A DNA stretch of 64,000 nucleotides, from contig JALGQZ010000011.1 of the NCBI GenBank assembly GCA_023105745.1, forward strand, positions 45,662,698-45,726,697, read 5' to 3'. The notes beneath the pieces were generated by a model. That model made no database searches. It had not been told where the DNA came from and worked only from the letters and a program-made list of their open reading frames with translations. The position numbers and the translations under genes were made by a program. How positions within the stretch are numbered: position 1 is the first letter of the stretch; each line of letters opens with the position of its first letter. This document shows, piece by piece, positions 22,129-33,550 of the stretch. This stretch comes from Austropuccinia psidii. Taxonomy: Eukaryota; Basidiomycota; Pucciniomycetes; Pucciniales; Sphaerophragmiaceae.

Positions 22129-24127
22129 TGTAAGGTTTGACTATGAAACAATAAGTAAAAATTACTAATTTATTACTTATTGTACTCTGAATGTCCTTAT
22201 AAATTGAGTAAATAAGATTAAAAATATAATAATAATAAATAATTATTATTATTATGGCGTAAAATAATTATATTATTAAATAAATATAATAATATAATTT
22301 ATATTATGAAAATATAATATAATAAATAAATATATTAATATAAAATAATTAATATATTAAAAAGCTCTTTATTATTGTTACCAACAAATAATAAAGGCGT
22401 AAAAAATTGTTTTTTATTAATAAAAAACAATTAATAACAATAATATTACTAATATTAAAGTTATGAATTAATATAAATACTATTTATATTAATTAAAGAG
22501 TTATTAAGAGAGTAATAATAGAGAAATTATTATAATAAGAGAGAATAACCTACTTTTAACACTTAATATAATAATTTTGAAGTATTTTACGCCAAAAAAT
22601 ATAAATACAACTTTTTCAAATTGTATTTACAATAAAAATAAAGAAAATTACAAATTATTCTGGATTTTTACGTGGAAATGAGTTTTAGAGAGATTTTTAA
22701 CAAAAACAATTAAATAAATGATTTAATCACGTCAAAATAGATGATTATAGCAAGGTGGTCTTTGGTCTTTAATAATATAATGCTTTTATATATAAAGAAT
22801 AAAGAAAATTACCTTTTGATTTAATTGATTTAATGTTTTTGATGCGTCTGAGGGGAAAAAAGAGCTCTATTTATAGTAAATACCTCCCTCCTAGAGTCCA
22901 ACAGGCTTCTAGTAGACGTGTACTGATCATATCCACTGGAATTGATCAATATTTTAAGGTTTGAGGGTGATTACATCATGATCAAACCATCTTACATCAT
23001 TATTGCACCATTATTTAAAGTTATCACTGTAACTTTAAGTTTGATGACATCAGAGGCTTGGCAGAACCCCAAATTTCGTGGATTTTATTAGTTTTAATCA
23101 TAAACTAATAGTATTCACCAATTTTATCACTCTTGTGACTGTTAAACTTAATTTAAGGTTACAGTAGGTGACCATAACTGCTCAATTTAAGCTCAAACTT
23201 TGATCTTCAATAACTTTTAAGATTTACACGCTACAGCAATTCAGAGAGTGAATTCTGATAGCCTGGCATAACCTTATTATGCTGCCAAGAGCTTATCATT
23301 ACATCATCAAAACTCTAATTTTGGTGATTTTTCTTGTAACTCATCTTTTCTGTCGAAATTCAATATTTTAAGCTTCAAACCTTGATTTCAGGGGTTATAC
23401 CCTGAATTTAATAATAAAAATTACATCATTCTTCACGAATGAACTAGTAGAATCCAACTGTATACTTTTTTTTAAGTTTGGATCACTTTCACAACAAAGT
23501 GGTCAACAGCTCTGTTGATTTTTATCAATATTTCATCATAGGTTTTAACCTTGTTTATAATTTGTAAAATAAAGTTCATATCTGTGTTCTTACAGTAATT
23601 ACGTGGTAACTTTATTTTTGGTTCATCATTCTATCATGTATAGTTTAGAAGATATTAGCTATGATCCTTGAATATATGCGTTGACCAAAAAAGTGCATAT
23701 ATTCAGGATAATTCCTTAAGTATTGACTTTGAGAATTAGCTTATTAATTGTTTTATGTGTGGAGTTTTATGGGGAATCCACTGGTAAAATTTATTTCACA
23801 TGTTGTTTCATTGGTTTCTGAGATAAATAGGATTTTATGGTTTTTATAAGGTATTATACCTTATAATTCATTAAATATTGACTTCACAGATATGCCATAA
23901 AAATGGTATATGTGTATTTTTCCATGAGGAATCCAATGGTATAATTTATTTTACATGTTTTATTCATTGGTTTTTAAGTTAAACCAATTTTTGTGTTAAT
24001 TTATGGTATTTTTTGTATATTTAAGTAATTAATTTTAATGTATAATTATTCTAAGTAATTTTAGTATAATTATTCTTAATCTTTTTGTGACCTTATTGGG
24101 TATGTGGTCATATCTCAAAGGCTCACA
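22129..24127 (-). repeat. Element A 5' LTR (right copy, drives transcription)
   Basis: This copy is 1,999 bp. It is the upstream LTR in sense, so U3 is about 22,876-24,127 and R-U5 about 22,129-22,850. The 28-bp palindrome lies at 22,405-22,432. An inverted repeat CAATAAGTAA...TTACTTATTG sits near the U5 end. Confidence 0.95.
22867..22875 (-). promoter_or_regulatory. TATA box in the element A 5' LTR
   Basis: TATAAATAG on the minus strand, present at the equivalent place in both A LTRs (14,205-14,213) and both B LTRs (37,456-37,464 and 45,909-45,917). A start site about 30 nt downstream would fall in the C/T-rich stretch just before a short exon-like segment that ends AAAAG|GTAATT at 22,813. 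Confidence 0.7.
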
Positions 24128-25368
24128 CTCCTCATCTCTTGCTCGTTGAATCCTGTCTCGCTCTTCTGCTCGATCTTGTCCTTGTTGTAGGATCATCATC
24201 AATGGCGTCAACATTCCTTGCATATTGTTGGTCATGTTATTCATGAATGATCGGTCACGCCGTGTTGTTGCAAATGTATTTGATGAGGCTTGACTAAATG
24301 AATTGCACCGCCCTCTTCTTGAAGATCCCGCGCGATTTGCCAATGTATCTAACGCCTCCGTTCCTCGCTCATAAATGTTGGGGTCATCTTCCATCCTAAT
24401 TATTGTCTCATCATTTTCACTGTTTCTATTTGTATTTCCTTCTCCCCCATTTCTTTCTTCCACCCAAGCATTTCCCTCTTCACCTCCTTGTTCTATATCT
24501 TCCTCATGTGGTGAAAAGCGAAATTCCCCTGATTCTAATCCAATTGCGTTCATTCCTGAATTGTTTGTATTTATTAATTTCAATAAATCATATATCTATA
24601 GTAATCAAGTACACGTCAATAGAGCTCCCATCAAACATGCATGCTTACTTACTGACTTCCATTGTCATATGATGACGTTGTAGCTGAATATATAATCCCC
24701 CACCTCCAGTGCTGTCACATGCATCTTTAATAATCTAAATTGTTACACAAATTAGTATTCATCATTGAAAATTAAATTAAAAAACCCACCTTATACACAG
24801 AGCTCAAAGCCTTATACCTCCTCTCAAGCGTATCAAAGGAGAGACTTTTGAGTAAATCATAATTATTTTTCTGATTTTCATGCATCTTGAAAAAGCGATT
24901 CCACGGTATAAACCCACTCGTGGTGGCATCCATTCGCAATTCCCTCATCATTTCCAACAATTGTTTTGTACTCGCCTCATTCCAAAAAAATCGAGATTTA
25001 CAATTCCTCTCTTGATTACGTAGAGCTTGACGATGTTCTGCTTGCTGTAACCTCTGTGCTTCTGCATTGACTCGCTCATTATTTCTTCTCTGTCTTTTGG
25101 CTATTTGATCTTGCTCTAATTGCTGACGATGCAAGCGTGCTTCTTCATGCGTCCTCCTTTTCCTTCCTTGCGTTGAAGTTTGGCTGGGTGTTTCATCAAC
25201 GTTGGAAGGATTTTCAATCCTTCCACTTACACCTTCACCACTTGTCCGAATGGGCTGACTTGAAGGCCCTTCAGGTGATTCTTCTTGTACACTTACTGTG
25301 TAATCTCCAAGTGCCCTATGAATACGGTCATATGTTGACAATTGTGATTCTGGGGTTGTGTTAGCCAT
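24128..25368 (-). pseudogene. Harbinger Myb/SANT-like DNA-binding protein, 5' part, disrupted by element A
   Basis: This is the DNA-binding partner of the transposase in PIF/Harbinger elements. Exon 1 is 24,790-25,368 (193 codons from ATG). It has a Ser/Pro/Gln-rich head, an Arg/Gln-rich helix and, at residues ~125-193, a SANT-like domain with spaced aromatic residues (RFFWNEAST, FIPWNRFFK, LERRYKALSSVYK). A short second exon follows near 24,670-24,735 (frame KDACDSTGGGGL). Exon 3 starts near 24,595 and runs into the retrotransposon at 24,127. The insertion adds a stop soon after and separates the last ~65 codons, which lie at 13,267-13,461. Exon 1-2 junctions are in phase; the exon 2 donor (GTCAGT) is my choice and less certain. 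It was intact before element A inserted. Confidence 0.82.
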
Positions 25369-25528
25369 AAGAAAGAAATAAGTGATGCGTTAAAAGAAAT
25401 TTTAATAAAAATTCAAACCCTGGTGAACCAGTTTTGAAAGTAATTCTAGTTTTGTTTGAATTAAAAATAAATAAAAAGTAAATTATGAATTAATTGAAAA
25501 TTAATTCAAAATAATTTCAAAATTTGGG

Positions 25529-25553
25529 TCAAAACCCAATCATAAACCGGGCC
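25529..25553 (-). repeat. Right terminal inverted repeat of the Harbinger element
   Basis: Reverse-complement partner of 10,677-10,701 with one mismatch. It is followed by TTA at 25,554-25,556, the second copy of the 3-bp target duplication. Confidence 0.93.
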
Positions 25554-25556
25554 TTA

Positions 25557-27136
25557 AAATCAAATTCAGGCATTGCCAAGATACCCTAAAATAATATCCA
25601 GGTAGTGGTTTAACAACTATTTTATTTGGTATCCCTAGAGGGAAAAAGCACTTGATCAAGACTCGATGAAACAACTTAATTTGTTTTCATGATTCCTTCA
25701 TAAAAATTTTTGATACAAGAAACTCAAAAATTAAAAAATATAGACAATAAAAACACAAAATATATTTAATAAATTAATCTATTTTTATCATTTTTTCAAT
25801 CAAATGTTTCTTTTCTTTTTTTTTTATTTAGATTAAACCAATTAAAATTTTAACTTTTTTAGCACCATTTAAAAAGAAAGAAAAAATCTTTTTGAGGTAT
25901 TTCAATTTTATATATAATTAAATTAAAAAAAAGTAATTATTTCATCGAAGTAATTAATTGGATATTTTATAAACAATTTTTTTTTAACTATTAAAATTTT
26001 AAAGTCAGCAAAATTCAAATTTGTGCTTTATTGTAGTCTTTTTTTTTAAAAATAAATAAAAGAGCAACATCATCAAAACAAGTCTTCATGAAATATCGTA
26101 AGATTAGATGAATTAAATAGAATTTGAAAATTAAAAATTCCTCAAAAATTGATTTTAAATATATTTAAATATGGGTGTAATAAAATCAGACCAAAGATCA
26201 TTCAAAACATACTAAGTAGACAAGGAAGAAATGTATTAAAAATGAATAAATTAAATACTCATTATTTTTCAACTTTATCCACAATTTAATTGCTTTCAAT
26301 TATAAACTCCAACCCTCGAATAATAATTTACTTCATATTAAAATTGTCATTGAGCAGTTTGAATTCAAAAGTAAAGCTACTTTTACCATAAAATCTCCAT
26401 CATCAATACTTATTCTTAACATTTTAATACACACCCTTAACACCTTATTTCACTTCTTATTTTTTGAGAAAAAAGAAGTGATATGTATGAGATTATTCTT
26501 CTTGTATTTGTAAAATTAAAAACTTTTTGATGATTTTCATGGTTCCAATTTTTGCTTATAAGTGAAGGTGCCCATAGCTTTTGACTCATTAAGCTGAAAG
26601 TAATAAAAGATCAGCCATTATGAATATATCTTTTTTGGGAATAATCTTGATTGAATTGGCTGGCGTCAAATCTATAGAAGTTGGATTAGAGCTGGAGTTT
26701 CTTATCCTGAATTACCATATGACTTTTTTGATAAGATGACTTTTTTGATAACAGTCATTACCCTTCTAAATCTTCGACAATTTTAAAAAGAACAGTGCCG
26801 TTTGTGAGATATTATTTTATTCATGTACTGACTGTACAGTACCATGACGTGTACAGTATATTTTCTACAGGCATATTTGTGATCCCATCTTAGAGTCACA
26901 GGATGAGAGTCGATTTGTGGTAGCTCCAGCCCTGTTTTTTGCAAGGCGGCTATCTATACTTTTAGTGCAAAGTATGCATTCTTTGTGTTTTATGTTCTTG
27001 TTCCCCACGCCATCACTTACACCAAAGAATCTTTTTTGCTTACTTTCTTGATGATATGCTCCACCCACTATAATTCTGGTTTTTGTAATTATTTATCCTG
27101 TTATGTGGTAGAAAATTAATATTCAAATAGGTTTTT
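25557..27136. other. AT-rich spacer left of FRS1
   Basis: It begins immediately outside the Harbinger target duplication. AT-rich, no recognisable gene. The frame at 26,865-27,068 (-) lies in the expected 3' untranslated region of FRS1 and has no support of its own. Confidence 0.5.
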
Positions 27137-29637
27137 TTATAGAAATTCTTTCAAGTCAAATTCTAAGACAGAGCATGGAAATCCTAATTCAAAACTTTTC
27201 AAAACATCAGGATGTAAAATTCCAAGTTTGCCAATTTGAATCCAACCAGAAGAATTAAGGTTGTCATCTTTATTCAGGACTGTCGGGCTTTCACCGGTAG
27301 TTTTAGAAGTGTTCACCGTTTTGGAATTGGATTCTTTAAGCGGCCTTCTAAACATAATTTTGGCTGATCTACCAGGGAAAAAGGTGGGCTCTGTATGCAA
27401 TAAAACCATCAATCATGCTTCTCCATTTCATGGCCAAAATGATAAAAAGATCTTACCATTTGATTCTTCAATTCGATATTCTCCTCTTTTCCCATCATTT
27501 TTTCCCTTCTCGTCTAGTTCTCCTGACCAAGCTACTTCTAGCATAGCCATGATCCGATCTAGCAATCCATGAACTATTTCAAATCCAGCCCCCCTTTTCC
27601 CAACATACACTGCCCCAAGCCTTCTCACGTTCTTTGCCTTTCTCTCAAAGCGGTCATCTTTGAGCACTACATCTGAGACTTCAAATACTTTCATGGGTAA
27701 TGGATGCTTTCTATTCTCTCGGACTGTTTTTAAGAGACCTGGTAATAAGGATGTTCTCACCACTTGAAATTCAATAGTGGCTGGGTTTGACAAAACAACC
27801 GCTTCGGTCTTATCGTCCTCTTTCCTCAAAAAGGAAAAGTTTTCGTCATGCGAGCACTACTTTTCCATCATTAATCGATTAGACCAGGCAATATAACTTA
27901 AGTTTGGATGATGCTAAAAAAAACTTACAAGGGTGAGTGGTAAAACTTCTAGCCACCCTGCAAAGGCACATTCTTTCCTGACAAGATCCGACAGTTTATT
28001 GATAGGATACGGTTTACCAACAGTATTTGTACTGGGAAACGTCTTTTTCAAATTATTAAACCCATAAGCAATAGCAACATCCTCTACTAGATCACATTCA
28101 TGTAAGATATCAGGCCGAGTAGGTGATACTAAAACAGTCAATAGATCAGATGGAGCTGCTTGAGCCACATAATGCGAGGTGGTGGAGTTGATGGCTGAAC
28201 CGACACTCGAAGGACCAGCGCTGGCCTGGTGCCCCATCTTCTGTAACAACGAAATGGAGTCCTGAGGAGTAAGAGAAAGACCAGTGACTGCGTTAATGTA
28301 AGATTGCCTGAGGGCAAATATTTGAGGGTCGATTTTTGGAGATCGATAGCTTGAAGAGAGATCATGCTCGTAAATAATTTCAACCGGCTCGACCCTACGA
28401 TTGATTGATTAGAAACATTTGGTATAAGGGCTAGTTAAATTTCCGGAGGAGAATGAAAGGGTATTGTATATTATGGTTTGTAGAAAACCGACTGATGAGC
28501 TCACGTAAACGGCTGAGAGCAATATTGCGAAAACATGGTAATTAAAATATTGATCACAATGTCTAGTTTAGTTTGATCCGTGGCGGTAACGTCGATGAAC
28601 ACATCTTGGGTGTCTAAAGTAATTTTAGTGTGGTTGGAGTTGATACTATTAAAATTGCAGAGATGGCTATAAGCCTAACGTGCCAATAGGGCCATATCTT
28701 GAGAAACAATGAGTTCACTAACATTGGTGGCAGGGAGAGAACGGTTCGGGAATTATCATAGATAATTGGATAAACAGGTGAGTCGCGAATGATATGGAGG
28801 TACTTGCCAAGGTGCTTATCTGACTAATATGTTGTTTTTTTCGAAAAAAAAGGAGTATAAGTTGTCGAGCAAAGAAATGAAGACCAAGATAAACAAACTT
28901 CATAAAGCGACATGAGCTGGTTGGCATTATATTCAACCTCTTTATTCAAAGGTGCAAACTTGATATCTTTTGGTGGTCGAGCCTCGTAGGAAACAAATTT
29001 GTTGGAATGATCCATTTTGTTAAGATCGTGAGTTCCAATGGCTACGAGTGTCCGTTTTCGACAGAGATTTCCATGCAATTTGTCTTGGAGCTCAATGAAA
29101 TCCTTATAGCGCTGCTCATCGAATTTAATTCCTCTAAGAATTGCTGAGGCAAAGTAAGGTCGAATTTGTCCAGTTTCAGCCCTGACATAGGCCTTCCACT
29201 GCCGATCGATTGGCGGGACGACAAGCTTATAAGATGGAGCAGGAGATGTTCCAACATAAGTTTTTAAAGCTAGGACGAGACCCTGATGACAGAGTAGATC
29301 ATATCTATTGGCTGGTACTTCGATCTTCAACTTGTAAGGTTTCTCCTCAGGCAAAGTGATTGAAGTCTGAATAAAATAGGAAGTAAGTATGATGATATCT
29401 TGACATGAAGCACAAAAGACTGAGTGTTGCTTCAATTTGCTTACGTCCTCGTCCAGCTCAAGTCCATAATCGAATAATATCTCATCAAACTCACGATGAG
29501 CTGAATAAAGCAGACAACGCGGAGATGATGGTGAATTAGTTTGAGGATTGTGTGAACGCGAAAGAAAGGTGGGACCTACTAAAGTTTCGGCCAAGATCCT
29601 TGAAGAATCTGTCCTTTTCGACGGTGATCGTTGGCAT
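27137..29637 (-). CDS. FRS1: Phenylalanyl-tRNA synthetase beta subunit, cytosolic, eight exons
   Basis: It charges tRNA-Phe together with the alpha subunit in the cytosolic alpha2beta2 enzyme. Exons: 29,580-29,637, 29,445-29,500, 28,899-29,366, 28,723-28,823, 28,505-28,645, 27,929-28,394, 27,457-27,856 and 27,137-27,390. All junctions are GT-AG and every phase agrees, giving 1,944 bp and 647 aa, somewhat longer than the ~590-595 aa of animal and yeast orthologues. Recognisable blocks are [12 protein letters not shown] at the start, [23 protein letters not shown], the B3/B4-like [15 protein letters not shown]5-like [48 protein letters not shown], and PTFFPGR...[12 protein letters not shown] at the end. 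The extra length comes mainly from a Ser/Ala-rich insert near residue ~320 and a Ser/Thr/Asn-rich insert in the last exon. No breaks are seen. It is the only clear housekeeping gene here. Confidence 0.95.
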
Positions 29638-31783
29638 CTTGAAGGAGGCAGACGAAGTTTTAACAATCGATGACGATCAAAAATTTGAGGACGAAATTTT
29701 TTCACTGCAACCCTAAAAACCCCAAAGACTGGATCAACTCATCAGCACCACCACCACCACCACCATCAATGCAAGAATAGCATCCATCAGCACAAAGATA
29801 AGCTGGAAGCTACTTCATCATAGCCTTAATGGATGAGATTACTTCACAAAAAGCAAAAGAACCTTTCTCATTCAGCTAAAATGACTTCCAACAAGGCATT
29901 AATAAGGACATTTGAGACTAATCAAACCATTGAGTCTTCCAATCCCTCTTCCTAAGCTCTTGTGGGAAGTAACTTGGCAGCATTCTATTTTTTTAATTAC
30001 TTCCATCTCCCTTCCAAGTTCCAACATGTAAATTAAAAAAACCATCATCATCTTGCATAAGGTTCACTGAGCACCAAGCAGCTTGCAACCTACCAAAAGC
30101 CAGGCTCAAGCTCATAGATTGTTTTTCAAGATAGTTTGCCTCACATTTTATCTGAGTTGAACTTCATAGAAATACTCCAGAATAACGCCTACTAAGAGAG
30201 AATTGTTTTGTTCTTTTTGGCTTGATATTTGAGCATAGGCAGTTTGCGATATGAAGCATTATACTAAAAATGAAGTATTTGATTGTTTTTGAACCTAATT
30301 GGAAATATTAGGACTATATCAAGACAAAAAATTAAAATTGGAAAAATGTAAGAAACATCCAAATTACCCACCCATACATAAGTCCAAAGAAAAAATACGG
30401 AAGAATAATTTTTATATTGAGTATATATTTCAATTTACTCAAAGATTTTCACCAAAAAACATACAATGGCTGTGTAGTGAGCAAATCAAACACCCATGCC
30501 CAAGAAATAAACTTAGGGGTCACAGAACTCTTGAAATCCTAGAATCATCCGGTAAGAAAAGCTTTATATTTCCACTGAGTCAATTTTCTATCTAAAAGTT
30601 ATTTTCAAACTCATAAAGCATTGAACAGAAAATTGAAGTAGCTTTGATAGCACGAGGAAATTGGCTGAAGTGTGTCATTGCATAGCTGTTAATGAAAAGG
30701 CTTTGATGTATGTGTTATACAAGAACAAACCCATATATATGCTTAATTGTTATGGATTTAGAAGAGTCACTGATATTGACATAATTGTTTAAATTTCAAT
30801 GACAAAATGCGACTGTGTAAGGCCACGATATTAATTAAAGAATATCAGGGGACTGAACATATAACCTTAGTATTTAATAATTAGAAACAATTTTTCTTCT
30901 ACTGCTGTAGTAAAGAAAGCTCTGTTTCAAGCTTGCAGCTATCGCTTTGGGTGGTTATCTCTACCAAAATGGTTGCACACAAATAGAAATTATTCTTTCA
31001 AAGGTAATTAAGATTAATCCTTTTTACTTCTTTAAGTGAGTCTATAAATCCCTCAAAAAATATCCTCAAAACATTACCACCAGGGACTGATATTAACCTT
31101 GATGGGAATTGAATTATGACCTGAAAAACAAATTCTACATAGAAATAAAAAGGAGGTTCACAGATATTTTTTGAAAATCCATCTAATCATTGAGATATCA
31201 ATTGAGAGAATTATTGAGTTTGAATCTACACAAAATACAATAATTTATATATTTGATTAAAAATGAAACCATTGTATAAACCTATTTTATTGGTATTTAT
31301 AATATAAAATAGTTATAGCTTGAGCATTTGTTCTAAATAAAATAAAAATATTTTTATTTATGAAGTTTTTCTCAAAAAATAATTTGATTTTTGATTAATA
31401 TAGATAATTTTAATTGATAATTTTATCAAATGGTATAGATAATTGGTTCCAGAGTCAAGAAATATTTCTTGCTAATGTAAATATCAAGCTATTTTCATGA
31501 TTGTTTACAAGATTGAATTCTTAAAATTGAGAAAACTGAATTTATGGGCAGATCCTAATTCTTTGGAATGCTTCATGTTCACTCATATAATCCTGTTCAT
31601 TAAATTTAGGAGCTATTAATCAGTAAAGAATAATTCCAGGTTTTGACCTCTGACATCTGCTCAACACACCCAAAAAAAGGTGAGAAAATGATTAAATCAA
31701 GATAAATTCTCCATAAAACAAACATATTTTCAAAGTTGATGAAACTTTGAGAAAAAAATTTATCATCAATTTTTGACTGAGTA
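29638..31783. other. Upstream flank of FRS1 and AT-rich spacer
   Basis: The first few hundred bases should contain the FRS1 promoter and 5' untranslated region. They include a (CAC)n microsatellite at 29,746-29,764. I see no clear TATA box. A 98-codon frame at 30,299-30,595 (+) starts at TTG, is Lys-rich and has no recognisable family, so I do not call it. The rest is AT-rich up to the start of the element C LTR. Confidence 0.5.
29746..29764 (+). repeat. (CAC)n microsatellite upstream of FRS1
   Basis: About six CAC units in a row, roughly 110 bp upstream of the FRS1 start codon (GTG repeats on the gene strand). Confidence 0.85.
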
Positions 31784-33550
31784 TGTGAGCCTTAGAGATA
31801 TTTTTCATATACCCAAAAGAACACAAATAACCAAATTAAGTTATAATTATAAATAAACAAATTTATTTTTATTATACAAACAAAACTTAAAATATAAATA
31901 TAAAATTTTAATTTTAATTCAAAATTAAAATTATATTAAAATTTAAAAATGTGAAATTACACTTTTACTTGAAAAAATTAAGTAAAAATAAATTTTCACC
32001 AAAAATATTAAAATTGAAATATTTTTGAAAAAAAAGTTAATAAAAATTATTATAAATTTTTTTTCAATAAATAAAATCAGGAAAATTATTTCACCATTGA
32101 ATTCCTTATAAAAAATCAGCTGGGGTCACCTCTGAGTGAAAATTATGTAACTCCACTCTAAATGAGCTTAGATTAAGTTTCTAGAATTTTATGTATGAAA
32201 ATCTGGAAGTCCTCAAAATCTTTACATGATTCACACCACATGTTGTGTTAACCATCAATTTTTGTGTTAAAATTGGGGTGTGGTGTGTAGTTTAAAAGCT
32301 ATGAGGAATTGAAGTATTTTCAATTGAAATGTCAAAAATATGTGTGTGTATTGCATAAGTGAACTTGGATTTACATATGTGGAATCAATAATTACAGTTG
32401 TGTACTGTGAATTTTCAAGTGAATTACATATGTAAAATTCTAGTATAGTACATGATGAGGATTTAAAGAAAAAACAAATTGAAGAGATGAATTATTATTT
32501 TTTTTTTGGGGGGGGGGGTGGAATCTTGGCCCCAAGGGTGACAGACTCCACCAAATTCCTTGCTTACAGGCATGGATGTCAAAATTCACACAAAAGTTCA
32601 TTATTTTTGGCCTGAAATTGAGTCACAGGGTCTGTGACTCAATTGATGATGAGGTTTTGATACCAACCAGGGCAGTTTTAACTGTTTCCAAGAGGGTAAA
32701 ACTACCCTTAAGTCAAAAAAATATTAGTAAAAACAGTTTTAACTGGTTTTTAGTTCTCTTACACACATTCTGATGTGTTTTGAAGTCTTGCAACCAGGTA
32801 TCACTAAACCAATGGCTGATTTAAGGGACCAAAATGGCTAAAACCAGCCCTTTTTTGGTCTAAACCAGGGTTTAATGCTTCCAAAATTGGTTTTTCAGTT
32901 TTCAGAGTGTTTCTAAAAACTGATTAGAGTAAATTTTACTTTTTTAGTAAGAAAATTGGTGGCTATAAAAGAATGTCTTCTTTGCCCCACTTTCCTCTTG
33001 ATGTTAGAATCTTTTCCTTTTATAATTAGTTTAAACACTGTTAAAACAATCAATGAAAGAGTCTGAGAACCCTTCTTAAATAATTTTAAACCTTTTAAAA
33101 AAGTGAAAAAGTAACTATAATAATTTTTACCCTTGAATCAACTCAAAAGTGAATTAAAGCATCTTTCATCATTGTCAACTAACTCACTTTGTTTCCAAAT
33201 TCACCTTGGTCAATTTTGGGCTTGTTTTATCTTTAATATAATCTTAAAAGACTCTTTTCTTAGATGAATTTCTTGCAGTTCTTTTCTCAATTAATTGCAA
33301 TTGAAATTGATCTTGAAGAAATTTCTTTTATAGCCTCAAATATCTCTTGTAGAGTATTCTTTGGATAATTTTTCATTGTTGTTAAAACAATAAATATTCA
33401 AAATAACCAATTTGAAGAAATAAATTTGGTGTGTTTTATTTAAAAAACTCTTAAGATTTACTATTTTCAATTGAATTTTACCTTATACAAATTTTGAGGA
33501 CTGGAAAAGGTACTTGATTTGTAATCAAAGTTTCATATCCACACCTTACA
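31784..33550 (+). repeat. Element C 5' LTR
   Basis: The 1,767-bp LTR in plus sense begins TGTGAGCCTTAGAGATAT and ends CCTTACA, matching the terminal sequences of the A, B and D LTRs. A TATA-like CTATAAAAG lies near 32,964. It contains a T9-G10 homopolymer switch near 32,500. The flanking five bases are GAGTA, but the right end of the element is lost, so no target duplication can be checked. Confidence 0.75.

Larger units (their letters stand above)
13467..24127 (-). mobile_element. Element A: young full-length Ty3/Gypsy chromovirus-type LTR retrotransposon
   Basis: The 10,661-bp element is in minus sense and is flanked by the 5-bp duplication CTCCT (13,462-13,466 and 24,128-24,132). Its LTRs (2,016 and 1,999 bp) begin TGTGAGCC and end CTTACA in sense. 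They differ by about six substitutions that I could see plus one 17-bp indel, so the insertion is recent. The internal region holds a PBS-like site, a spliced leader frame (ORF1), a 1,932-codon gag-pol frame with protease, reverse transcriptase, RNase H, integrase and chromodomain, and a polypurine tract. All catalytic motifs are intact, so the copy may be active. Confidence 0.96.
10677..25553. mobile_element. PIF/Harbinger DNA transposon, complete, split by an LTR retrotransposon
   Basis: Both ends are defined by a 25-bp terminal inverted repeat starting GGCCCGGTTTATG, with one mismatch between the ends. It is flanked by the 3-bp duplication TTA (10,674-10,676 and 25,554-25,556), the usual target of this superfamily. 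Inside are a DDE transposase gene on the plus strand, a Myb/SANT-like gene on the minus strand and a small coiled-coil gene on the minus strand. Removing the nested element A (10,661 bp) and one 5-bp duplication leaves a native element of about 4.2 kb. The matching TIRs and TSD show that the whole stretch once moved as a unit and that element A arrived later. Confidence 0.93.

Noticed and set aside
26865..27068. 67-codon minus-strand frame just downstream of FRS1
   Set aside because: It lies in the expected 3' untranslated region. A cysteine pair and basic residues alone are not enough to call a gene.
30299..30595. 98-codon plus-strand frame upstream of FRS1
   Set aside because: It starts at TTG, is low complexity and has no recognisable family or splice context.
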